The translations under genes and the position numbers were made by a program. From a virus, in IMG/VR virus record IMGVR_UViG_3300042731_004164, positions 1 to 47,604 of that record: 47,604 nucleotides of DNA. One strand, given 5' to 3'. Of the stretch, positions 22,234-29,540 are shown piece after piece. Below the pieces are notes generated by a model, which made no database searches, had not been told where the DNA came from, and was given only the letters and a program-made list of their open reading frames with translations. Positions within the stretch are counted from its first letter, which is position 1, and each line of letters opens with the position of its first letter.

Positions 22234-23002
22234 GGATATTCCGGTCATGCGGCTGGACCCTATGCCGTGCAGCAATCTGGCTTACGGGTTCAACCTCGGG
22301 CTGTGTTACGCCTTGAACATGAAGAGGAACGGCGAAGCCACACACTTCGCGATGCTGCATAGCGACATCGAGCCGAGCCCGTGGTGGCTCGATGTGTTGT
22401 GGGAAGAGATGGATCGCACGGGAGCCCACTGGATTTCGGCGGCGTCTCCGATCAAGGACGGAAATGGCTTGACGAGCACGGCGATCGGGAAGGGGGACAA
22501 CCGTTGGAACGTGTGGGCACGGATCACGATGCACGAGCTGTTCGAGCTGCCCGAAACGTTTTGTATCGACGACCTGGGCGAAAATGCGGATGACCTGGGA
22601 TATGAGCTGTTGCTCAATACCGGCTGCATGTTGATCGACCTGCGGCACGAGTATTGGGACGAAGTCGGTGACGGTGCTGAGCTGCCGCTGAGTTTCGACA
22701 TCCGGAACCGGATCATCTTTAATCCGCTAAAAGGCTGGGAAGCGCAGACGGAAAGCGAGGATTGGCGTTTGAGTCGTCACCTTAACGCTTTGGGTGCCAA
22801 GCTGTTCTGTACTCGAAAGGTCGGGGTGAAGCATTGGGGGTCGGTTCCGTTTGCCTCAACGCATCCGTGGGGCAATTGGACTCAGGATCAGGCCGGGGAT
22901 CGGGCTATCGAGCAGGCAGCCATCGAGGTTGCCAAGCGGCAAGCGGCCGCCAGTGAGCCGGATCAAGCGGCCGCTGAGCCGGAAGTATCCGCACCGGACT
23001 AG
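22124..23002 (+). CDS. GT-A glycosyltransferase within the head cluster
   Basis: 292 aa. Opens with a Rossmann-like strand (KLGVVTCMPCSG). HFAMLHSDIEPSPWWLD carries a DxE-type metal/nucleotide-sugar motif (D81, E83), TESEDWRLSRHL an ED motif (E212, D213) and VKHWGS a late His (H237), an order typical of GT2/GT-A enzymes. It would transfer a sugar from a nucleotide donor, perhaps to capsid or connector proteins or to the host surface. Position between the Mu F-like protein and the protease is unusual. The last 40 residues are Ala/Glu-rich. The start is defined by GGGAG at good spacing. Confidence 0.8.
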   Translation: MDNNKLGVVTCMPCSGNIHPAAAKGYFVEATKSLLDKDIPVMRLDPMPCSNLAYGFNLGLCYALNMKRNGEATHFAMLHSDIEPSPWWLDVLWEEMDRTGAHWISAASPIKDGNGLTSTAIGKGDNRWNVWARITMHELFELPETFCIDDLGENADDLGYELLLNTGCMLIDLRHEYWDEVGDGAELPLSFDIRNRIIFNPLKGWEAQTESEDWRLSRHLNALGAKLFCTRKVGVKHWGSVPFASTHPWGNWTQDQAGDRAIEQAAIEVAKRQAAASEPDQAAAEPEVSAPD

Positions 23003-23007
23003 TTTTG

Positions 23008-23036
23008 TTTGGAGCTTTTTCGAGTGCCATTAGAAT
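23008..23036 (+). promoter_or_regulatory. Phage promoter before the protease/capsid operon
   Basis: TTTGGA (23008-23013), 17 bases, TAGAAT (23031-23036). The sequence from the preceding stop to TTTTT is the same as at 18491-18512 except for one base. The expected transcript start is near 23043, giving a short leader with AAGGAG (23045-23050) before ATG 23060. Confidence 0.65.
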
Positions 23037-23059
23037 TGAAGCATAAGGAGAGAAATTCC

Positions 23060-24196
23060 ATGTTGGGATTGAAGAAGAAACCAAAGCCGGTTGAGTGTGA
23101 CGTACTTGAGTTCGTCCAGCAGGACAAAGCTTGTCGGGTCGATCGTGAGTCATTGGTGATTTACGGCGTTCACCTATGTGGATTTAATTCCAGAAATGGC
23201 GGCCGTTATACTCGCAGCGCTTTTGAGAACGCCATTGATCTGTACGAGGGTGCGAAGTGTAACATCAACCATCCTAACCGTGAAAGGCCGAACGAAGACC
23301 GCTCTGTTGGAGATCGGCTTGGTATCTTCCGAAATGTTCGCGTCTGCGATGATGGACTGCATGGCGACCTGCATTACGTGAAGAGCCATCCTTTCGCGGA
23401 GTATGTGTGCGAGTCGGCCGAGCGGATGCCCGAGCTGCTTGGATTTTCTCAGAACGCTACCACGATCCAGGTCCCTGACGGTCAGGGAGGCGTGATCCAC
23501 GAGAGCATAAAACGGGTGCGGTCGGTCGACCTGGTAGCCGATCCCGCTACAACGAACTCTATTTTTGAAAGCGAGGAAAACATGAATGACCCGCATACCC
23601 CGGGAGTGGTTGACGCGGTTCCGCCCGTTGACGCGGTAACGCCGGAAGTCACTGATACCACTGAGGTCAAGCCGGTCGACGTCACGGTTGACGCCTTGTT
23701 TGACGAGTACAAGCCGAAGATCAAGGACGCCGATGCCGAGAAGCGAAAGACTCTGTGGAAAGAGTTCACCGACAAAGTGAACAAGATCATTGGTGTTTTT
23801 TCCGCTGAAGAGGCCAAGTCTGAAACCAAGACGGAAACGAGCGAAACTTCGGACACTACAACCACGAGCGAAACCACCGAGAGTGTGAAGCCGCCCAAGG
23901 GAGAGCAGAAGGACGCAACCGAGTCGGTCAAGGAAGTCCTCGGCGTTCTCGAATCCGTTGGCGTGACACCGAACGCTTTCCGTATCGGCATGCTTCTCAA
24001 AGTTCCGGCTGCCGACCGAAAAGAGTTGGCCGAAAGTTGGCCGAAAGCCAACGCCGGCACGGATATTCCGAAACCGAAAAGCTCTTCGGTTATGGAATCG
24101 CTCGGCAAGCAGGAAGAGACCGCTCAGAAGCCTCCTACGTTCACCGACGAACAGGTTAGCGATTTTTCGTCGCGACTCATGGCAGGTCAGCGATAA
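23060..24196 (+). CDS. Prohead protease with C-terminal scaffold region
   Basis: 378 aa. Residues 30-170 are a protease domain of the phage prohead type: IYGVHLCGFNSRNGGRYTRS, H71 in NINHPNR, S130 in LLGFSQNA and an acidic residue in SVDLVADPATT, an H-S-D arrangement. Residues 175-378 are acidic, Thr/Glu-rich and helical, as expected of a scaffold (TETKTETSETSDTTTTSETT). An in-frame ATG at 23582 follows GCGAGG and would give a separate scaffold, as lambda Nu3 does inside gene C. The protease cleaves scaffold and capsid during maturation. Start 23060 is set by AAGGAG. Confidence 0.8.
   Translation: MLGLKKKPKPVECDVLEFVQQDKACRVDRESLVIYGVHLCGFNSRNGGRYTRSAFENAIDLYEGAKCNINHPNRERPNEDRSVGDRLGIFRNVRVCDDGLHGDLHYVKSHPFAEYVCESAERMPELLGFSQNATTIQVPDGQGGVIHESIKRVRSVDLVADPATTNSIFESEENMNDPHTPGVVDAVPPVDAVTPEVTDTTEVKPVDVTVDALFDEYKPKIKDADAEKRKTLWKEFTDKVNKIIGVFSAEEAKSETKTETSETSDTTTTSETTESVKPPKGEQKDATESVKEVLGVLESVGVTPNAFRIGMLLKVPAADRKELAESWPKANAGTDIPKPKSSSVMESLGKQEETAQKPPTFTDEQVSDFSSRLMAGQR
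23582..24196 (+). CDS. Internal-start scaffold protein (predicted)
   Basis: 204 aa, same frame as the protease, starting MNDPHTPGVVD. The ribosome site GAGG with a 5-base spacer is better than expected by chance, and the segment begins exactly after the protease domain. It lacks hydrophobic core residues and is acidic with a predicted helical end, typical of scaffolding proteins that fill the procapsid and are later lost. Inferred from layout; not proven by sequence alone. Confidence 0.45.
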   Translation: MNDPHTPGVVDAVPPVDAVTPEVTDTTEVKPVDVTVDALFDEYKPKIKDADAEKRKTLWKEFTDKVNKIIGVFSAEEAKSETKTETSETSDTTTTSETTESVKPPKGEQKDATESVKEVLGVLESVGVTPNAFRIGMLLKVPAADRKELAESWPKANAGTDIPKPKSSSVMESLGKQEETAQKPPTFTDEQVSDFSSRLMAGQR

Positions 24197-24265
24197 GGTA
24201 GTCCAAGAGGCTCCGGGCATGGAATTGACACGAAAGCAACCTCTTAACTGAAAAGGAAAGTAGAT

Positions 24266-25123
24266 ATGCCAGGACATGCTTTTTGGCCTGAAGGCCCGGT
24301 TGACTGTCCGTTTGACGGCGAGATTGCCGTCACGAAACACAACCTCATGTGGCAGGATACCGTCGGTAGCCTCTCGCTACAGGGCGGCACCACGTCCACG
24401 AAGGGGCAGGTCTATCCCGCCTCCGAACTCCCGGACCAAGGAAGTGAAGCTGCGAACCAGGCTTACTTCAGTCCTCGATTTATGGGCGTAGCGGCTGAAT
24501 CGCTTACGGCCCTCCAGGAACGTGATACGATCTTGATCAAGCAGACCTACATCGGTGCGATGACGATCGACAGCGGAACCTACTACCAAGGCGACCTGTT
24601 GGCTCCTTGCGAGCTGGCAAGCGGCACTCAACTGAGCAACGTGAAAGTCAAGAAGACCACCACCGCGTCCAGTGCGATCGGGTACGTCCGAAAAGGCGGC
24701 GCTTCGGTCACTCAGATCACTGCCTGCTTGATCTCGCGTCGCATGCCGGTGTTGATGCCGATGATCGGCGTGACCAACTCGGCCGGTATGGTGATGGACG
24801 ATGGTGCAGCCATTGCGTTCAATACTACGACCGGTAGCCAGGTCGGTACGGCCGCAAACCAGAAGCTTGCGTTCTGGGGTGCAACGCCCGTGGTTCAGCC
24901 GTCAGGAGCCGGTCAGGCGGCGGTTGTGATTACCGGCACAACCGCGATGAACACCGCATGGACGACCTCCAGTAGTCCTTTTGGCTTTGACACTAATGAT
25001 CACTTGAACACGGTGTTGGGGCAAGTTGATGCTCTGGCAGTCGATGTGCTCGCCTTGAACACGCTCGTTAATACGCTTCGAGGCAACTTGGTTACGGCCG
25101 GGCTCATTAAGGGTAGCGCATAG
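24266..25123 (+). CDS. Putative head decoration or fibre protein
   Basis: 285 aa with AAAGGAAAG upstream. The N-terminal half is Gly/Thr-rich and beta-like. The C-terminal 90 residues contain KLAFWGATPVVQPSGAG, then NTAWTTSSSPFGFDTNDHLN and a helical LNTLVNTLRGNLVTAGLIKG, a pattern seen in phage head-fibre or decoration proteins with a short C-terminal trimerisation helix. It precedes the major capsid gene, the usual place for a decoration protein. Role by position and pattern only. Confidence 0.55.
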   Translation: MPGHAFWPEGPVDCPFDGEIAVTKHNLMWQDTVGSLSLQGGTTSTKGQVYPASELPDQGSEAANQAYFSPRFMGVAAESLTALQERDTILIKQTYIGAMTIDSGTYYQGDLLAPCELASGTQLSNVKVKKTTTASSAIGYVRKGGASVTQITACLISRRMPVLMPMIGVTNSAGMVMDDGAAIAFNTTTGSQVGTAANQKLAFWGATPVVQPSGAGQAAVVITGTTAMNTAWTTSSSPFGFDTNDHLNTVLGQVDALAVDVLALNTLVNTLRGNLVTAGLIKGSA

Positions 25124-25138
25124 TTCCTTGCCCGGAGC

Positions 25139-25196
25139 ACTAGGCGGCTGGCCAGCGATGCGTGCTACCAGTTGGACCGGCCGCCTAGTTGTTTTG
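25139..25196 (+). terminator. Terminator before the major capsid gene
   Basis: ACTAGGCGGC (25139-25148) and GCCGCCTAGT (25180-25189) pair perfectly over 10 bases and three more inward, followed by TGTTTT. It lies between the decoration and capsid genes and may set their relative dosage or end the protease transcript. Confidence 0.65.
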
Positions 25197-25241
25197 GGTA
25201 TTTTAATTACACACAACCTCTTTGAATCGGGAGTTTGAAAA

Positions 25242-26597
25242 ATGTTTTCAGTAGATTTCGCCAGGAGCCAGTTCGCTGAGCTTGGACCAGTCGGTTTTGT
25301 CCACGCGATGCACAGGGCTCTTGGCTTGCGTGACGCGAATGGCGTCAAGCATCGTAACTCGGAAGGACTCCAGGTTCTTGAGAGTCGACAGATTCGGCCC
25401 GAGGCCATTTCGCTCAGAGCGTTGGGCATTGCCCTGTTGGGCGAGGCGCAGCTTGAGAGTGCCTTGCGCCAGGCGGCACCGGTCATCCCTGGGCTTCAGG
25501 GCAACGTTCTGGAAGCCGGAAACGACATCGTGCCGAGCCAGTTCGCCAATATCACGGCCTTCAACGAGACGGTGGCAGGCTTGATGGAAGTCAAGATCCT
25601 GGAGCCGTTCAGTAAGCCGGAATACGTGGCATCCAGGCTGGCCGAGAATGTTCCGTCGAACAAGCGCACCGAGAAGTTCATCGGCATTTCTGGCATCGGT
25701 GACACGGCTCAAGAGCGAAAGCCCGGCCAGCCTCACCCGCGTGCCGAACTGAGTGAGCGGTATGTCGAAACCCCGGTCACGGTGAACCGTGGTAACGGGA
25801 TCGACGTAACTCGCGAGGCGATCCTGTTCGATCAGACGCAACAGCTTTTGTCTCAGGCTGAATCGGCCGGCGACACGCTCGCGTTGAACAAGGAGTATCG
25901 CATAATCGATACGTTCATCGGAATCGACAATACGTACAAGTACAACGGTACGTCGTATTACACCTATGTTGCTTCTGGTGGCAATTGGGTGAACGTCATG
26001 AACAACGACCTCCAGGATTGGACGGCGTTAGACAACGTTTTCCTCGCGTTCAACAACATGCGAGACCAGGAGACCGGCCAGCCGATCAGCCTGGACGTTC
26101 GTGACGTCTTTGTCATGCCAGGCAAACTTGCCACGGCCAACAAAATCTTGACGGACCCTCAGGTCCGACAAGGCAACGCATCCAACACGACGACGGTTGG
26201 TACTCCGCTTGGGTACGGCCGGAATCCGATCAGCGGAATGTGGGATGCTCCGTTCACGAGCCCGTATGCCTACAAGCGTATGCTGGACACGGCATCGGCA
26301 AGCACTACGGCTGGTTTGATGTCGAAAATCGACACGCAGAACAGCTATAGTTGGACCGCTGCGCAAATGGCAACCTACGGGACCAGCACTTGGTTCGCCG
26401 GTAACTTCAAGAAAGCGTTTGGATACGTGGAGAACTTGCCGTTGACCATCGTGCGTGCGGCCCCTGATTCGTACACGATGGGTGATCGTGGTTTGCTATT
26501 CTCGCTGTTTGCGGACGAGATGGGAGCTGCCGCTGTCCTCAATCCCATGTACGTCATCCGAAATCAAGGGTTTGCTGCTACGACGGCGACTTGGTAG
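25242..26597 (+). CDS. Major capsid protein
   Basis: 451 aa with GGGAGT ribosome site. Position after protease and decoration genes and the size fit a HK97-fold capsid protein. The N-terminal 90 residues are helical and may be removed by the protease. Later segments (NDIVPSQFANITAFNETVAG, SERYVETPVTVNRGNGIDVT, VFVMPGKLATANKILTDPQ, AAVLNPMYVIRNQG) have the E-loop-to-P-domain flavour of capsid proteins, including the domain with the long helix near NKILTDP. Assignment rests mainly on context and size. Confidence 0.8.
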   Translation: MFSVDFARSQFAELGPVGFVHAMHRALGLRDANGVKHRNSEGLQVLESRQIRPEAISLRALGIALLGEAQLESALRQAAPVIPGLQGNVLEAGNDIVPSQFANITAFNETVAGLMEVKILEPFSKPEYVASRLAENVPSNKRTEKFIGISGIGDTAQERKPGQPHPRAELSERYVETPVTVNRGNGIDVTREAILFDQTQQLLSQAESAGDTLALNKEYRIIDTFIGIDNTYKYNGTSYYTYVASGGNWVNVMNNDLQDWTALDNVFLAFNNMRDQETGQPISLDVRDVFVMPGKLATANKILTDPQVRQGNASNTTTVGTPLGYGRNPISGMWDAPFTSPYAYKRMLDTASASTTAGLMSKIDTQNSYSWTAAQMATYGTSTWFAGNFKKAFGYVENLPLTIVRAAPDSYTMGDRGLLFSLFADEMGAAAVLNPMYVIRNQGFAATTATW

Positions 26598-26652
26598 TCC
26601 ATCGTTCTCAGCCCTGAAAAGAAGCAACATTACCATCTAGGAGATGAAGGAT

Positions 26653-27141
26653 ATGTCCAAAAACATGAAGGTTGTCCTGGCGGCGCCAAATGCCACGGAT
26701 GAGATGAGAAGGATTGCCACTCGGGTGATCGACGGGAAGCTGATAAAGGTCGTCGACCCGGGGGGCAGGACGCAAGAGGCGATCGCCATCTACAGGCGGA
26801 TGCTTGGAATCAAGGCGACGGTCCATGAGTTCGAGGTCGTCGAAACGGATGATCCGCCTTACGTCCCGGAAGCGTTGCCTGTCAGCGAACTGTCGAAGAT
26901 CCAGAAGCGAGAGAGCGATAGCTTCATGGAGCAGTTTGCGGGCACGATCGCCGAGGGGGTGGCGAGAGGACTTGCGTCTCTTGGTGTTCCTCAGGCGATG
27001 ACGGAACCCAAGCCGACACCGGCGAGTTCCGGACCGGTTGATCCTCCAAAGAGTTCGGTGTCGGGGGCACCCAATCCGACACAGTCGGTAGGGAAGCCTG
27101 CCACCAGTCCAACCGGAAAGAAGTCAGACAAGCCTTCGTAG
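26653..27141 (+). CDS. Hypothetical protein with Pro/Ser-rich tail
   Basis: 162 aa from ATG 26653 (ATG 26644 is nearer to the AGGAG and less likely). The first 60 residues have a KVVLAAPNATDEMRRIATRV core. A helical stretch with amphipathic FAGTIAEGVARGLASLG follows, then a low-complexity C-terminus (PTPASSGPVDPPKSSVSGAP). Between capsid and neck genes this could be a head minor protein; not recognised. Confidence 0.5.
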   Translation: MSKNMKVVLAAPNATDEMRRIATRVIDGKLIKVVDPGGRTQEAIAIYRRMLGIKATVHEFEVVETDDPPYVPEALPVSELSKIQKRESDSFMEQFAGTIAEGVARGLASLGVPQAMTEPKPTPASSGPVDPPKSSVSGAPNPTQSVGKPATSPTGKKSDKPS

Positions 27142-27172
27142 TAGCTGGCTGATGCAGGAAGGATGATTCGAG

Positions 27173-27406
27173 ATGTCAGAGGCCTTGAAAAATCTGGAGG
27201 CGAGACGGGATTCCATCTGCGAAGAGCTTGCTGCATTGAACGCTTCCAATCCTGGAGGCAGGCCGAATATTGCGGGCGGTGGACCGGGGACGGTAGACCA
27301 CGTTGGCTACAAGGATGGTTTGTATCGGGAGTTGTCGGAGATTAACCGGCAGATTGCTGCCATCGAAGGCCCGTGGGAGGTTCCGATCGAAGGATTCCCG
27401 GTATGA
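27173..27406 (+). CDS. Small hypothetical connector-region protein
   Basis: 77 aa. Starts with a helical segment (LKNLEARRDSICEELAALNA), has a Gly-rich turn and a second helix (LYRELSEINRQIAAIEG). Its stop overlaps the next gene by four bases. A head-tail connector helper is plausible from its place. Confidence 0.5.
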   Translation: MSEALKNLEARRDSICEELAALNASNPGGRPNIAGGGPGTVDHVGYKDGLYRELSEINRQIAAIEGPWEVPIEGFPV

Positions 27407-27744
27407 CCGATTACGCGGAGTTTTTGTATCTGGACTTCGAGCAGCGTGACAATATCCAGGACGTCACGCTCACGAAGGTCGTCACGGATGAAACTGTCGA
27501 AGAGGTCAAGGCGTTTACGCGATCGTTGAATTTTCGCGAGGTGTCGCTTGGTGTAAGCCTTGGCTTTGAGGCGACCGATCAGGTGATGGAGCTGAGCGCG
27601 AGGAAGCTTGCCGACGCGGTGCCCGAGAGTGGAGATCGAATAACGGACGCCAACGGCACGGAGTGGACGATTGTCAGTTTGGGATTGAGCGATTTTTCCG
27701 GTACTCCGGTATCGTACACGGCTGTTATTCGAGAGGTGAGATGA
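27403..27744 (+). CDS. Putative head-tail connector protein
   Basis: 113 aa from ATG 27403. Beta-rich and acidic. The end TITDANGTEWTIVSLG-like segment (ITDANGTEWTIVSLG, PVSYTAVIREV) resembles small tail or neck proteins that bind at the head-tail joint. Not a certain family match. It overlaps the next gene by four bases. Confidence 0.5.
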   Translation: MTDYAEFLYLDFEQRDNIQDVTLTKVVTDETVEEVKAFTRSLNFREVSLGVSLGFEATDQVMELSARKLADAVPESGDRITDANGTEWTIVSLGLSDFSGTPVSYTAVIREVR

Positions 27745-28190
27745 AGTCGGAATCCGCCGAGGAATTTGCGAAGAGCATGGAAGCAATGCCTGAAGAAATC
27801 GAGGCTTCCATGCCTGAGGTGTTGCATGGATGTGAGCCTTTCGTGGCAGAGGGGATCCACGAAAACTTTGCTCAGGCTCAGTCGCCAGACGGGATCGCAT
27901 GGCCGCCCCGAAAGGACGTCGGGGACGGCCATGCGTTGCTGTTCGATACCGGGAGCTTGTACGACGCGGCAACCGGTGGGGCAGGAAACGTTTGCCGAAT
28001 CGAAGGCGACACGCTTATTTTCGGCGTTGACAAGAGCGGTGGTATGGGTGGGGTTCCGGGTGCCGGCGTTCACAATTACGGGTTCGGGAACGTGCCACAA
28101 CGTGAGTTTCTAGGCATGCCGGAATCCACCGAAGAACTGTGCGGCGAATTTATCGCCGATGAAGTGCTCAAAAAGATAGTCGGAGAGTAG
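27741..28190 (+). CDS. Phage virion morphogenesis protein (Mu G-like)
   Basis: 149 aa. The order IHENFAQAQSPDGIAWPPRK, HALLFDTGSLYDAA, LIFGVDKSG, VHNYGFGNVPQREFLGM is that of the phage virion morphogenesis family (Mu gpG / P2 gpS-like), which acts as a tail terminator or head-tail joining protein. Position agrees. The start follows the AGGTGAG site and overlaps the previous stop. Confidence 0.75.
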   Translation: MKSESAEEFAKSMEAMPEEIEASMPEVLHGCEPFVAEGIHENFAQAQSPDGIAWPPRKDVGDGHALLFDTGSLYDAATGGAGNVCRIEGDTLIFGVDKSGGMGGVPGAGVHNYGFGNVPQREFLGMPESTEELCGEFIADEVLKKIVGE

Positions 28191-28192
28191 TC

Positions 28193-28453
28193 ATGCTCGA
28201 ATCAACAGCACAAGGAACGTCTCTGTGTGATCCCCCGAGGGGCGCTGTGGACGTTGACAGCAATCTCGACCAGGAGAGAGCACCATGCTATCGAGGGTTT
28301 ACGGTCGGGACTTCCGGGAACGTTGCGGTTGTTTTTGATGACGACTCGACGGCAATCCTGCCGTCCCGCCAGGTTGGCGTGGACTATGGCGGATTGATCA
28401 AAAAGTTTTTGAGTTCGGGTACTACAGCTACCGGAATTATTGGATATGTTTAA
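28193..28453 (+). CDS. Small beta-rich virion protein, spike-base-like
   Basis: 86 aa, two bases after the previous stop. GFTVGTSGNVAVVFDDDSTA, then ILPSRQVGVDYGGLIKKF and GTTATGIIGYV resemble small spike-base proteins with a repeated strand pattern ending in a Thr/Ala-rich loop. Low-confidence family call. It overlaps the lectin-like gene by a few bases. Confidence 0.5.
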   Translation: MLESTAQGTSLCDPPRGAVDVDSNLDQERAPCYRGFTVGTSGNVAVVFDDDSTAILPSRQVGVDYGGLIKKFLSSGTTATGIIGYV

Positions 28454-29525
28454 CAATCTGAGCCTTGGACAAGGTTTGGGAGTTGGAGTAGCTGGTCCGC
28501 ATTTGAATTGGTTATTGGGATGGGATCGACGACGCGAAATAACAGTCTCCCCGACTTATGTCGACGCAAATCTGACCGACTTCCCCTTGCTGGTTCCGAT
28601 CTCCTCCTCGGTTCTTGACAGTGGCTTTCTGTCCAGCCTTCGCTTTACCGACTCTGAAGGAACATTGATCCCATTTGAATGGACAGGCTACATCGATTTG
28701 GGCTATTCTGGTGCGTTCGTGAAGGTTCCGACGCTCGACGCGACCAGTGGTGCAACGCTCTATATGTACTACGCTGCTTCCGAGTCGAGTGCGAGTGATC
28801 CGTCAACCGTCTGGGCAGATTATGCCGTCGCCGCTCATTTCCGAGGCTTTGCATCTGGTCAACGGGAGTCCGCCAATAGTCTTGCATTGACGCTCGGCGG
28901 CTCTGCATCTGCCGGTAGTGATGGTGTCGCAATGAATGGAGGCTATATAAGCATAGGTGGTATTGGTGCGGTACAAGCATTGTTGTCAGGCGAGAATGGC
29001 CTTACTTACTCGGCGACTTGCCGCGATTTATCGCCTGGATCAAGTGTCGATGACTATCTTGCCGCCGATAAAACGTCCACGCCAAATTATTGGTTTGTGT
29101 GGTCTTATGGCACCACTGCTTGGGGAGTGCATTACTCGCCGAACGGTGATTTTGCCGATTCAGCCAAAGTAATTAAAACTTCAGGGATGCCGGGAGGAGG
29201 GAATGATTATCACTTTGCGTTTACTTATGGATGCTACGACGGATCAAATCCTGCAACTATAGAACTATTTACGAATGGCGTCTCTGGAGGTACTGGCACC
29301 TCGGCTAATACGGATCAAACATTGATTTATGGCACCATCGCCGTGCCGGAAGCGATTGGATATGCCCAAGGCACAAGCCGCAGCATCAATGCAACCATAT
29401 CAGAATATCGTATCCGAAAAGGAGCCGCATCCTCAGCATGGTTAAAATTCGAGCACGCCAATTTGATGAACACAGGAAATGAAATTACTGTCGGTGACGA
29501 GACTGGTTGGTTCCCGAACATGTGA
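28446..29525 (+). CDS. DUF2341-type lectin-like protein
   Basis: 359 aa from ATG 28446, or two residues longer from 28440. The region WDRRREITVSPTYVDANLTD, FPLLVPISSSVLDSGF, IPFEWTGYIDLG and TLYMYYAAS is the DUF2341 pattern, found with concanavalin-like lectin domains. The rest is beta-rich (jelly-roll-like) and ends ISEYRIRKGAASSAWLKFEH, as in LamG-type carbohydrate-binding proteins. It probably sits on the virion and binds glycans on the host. No signal peptide. Confidence 0.7.
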   Translation: MFNNLSLGQGLGVGVAGPHLNWLLGWDRRREITVSPTYVDANLTDFPLLVPISSSVLDSGFLSSLRFTDSEGTLIPFEWTGYIDLGYSGAFVKVPTLDATSGATLYMYYAASESSASDPSTVWADYAVAAHFRGFASGQRESANSLALTLGGSASAGSDGVAMNGGYISIGGIGAVQALLSGENGLTYSATCRDLSPGSSVDDYLAADKTSTPNYWFVWSYGTTAWGVHYSPNGDFADSAKVIKTSGMPGGGNDYHFAFTYGCYDGSNPATIELFTNGVSGGTGTSANTDQTLIYGTIAVPEAIGYAQGTSRSINATISEYRIRKGAASSAWLKFEHANLMNTGNEITVGDETGWFPNM

Positions 29526-29540
29526 TGGAAAGGAAACCAC

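Noticed and set aside
24227-24265. TTGACA-like -35 before the decoration gene
   Set aside because: No acceptable -10 box at 16 to 18 bases; probably chance.
23174-24340. 388-codon minus-strand frame opposite the protease gene
   Set aside because: Antisense to a well-supported protease/scaffold gene and without any recognisable protein pattern.
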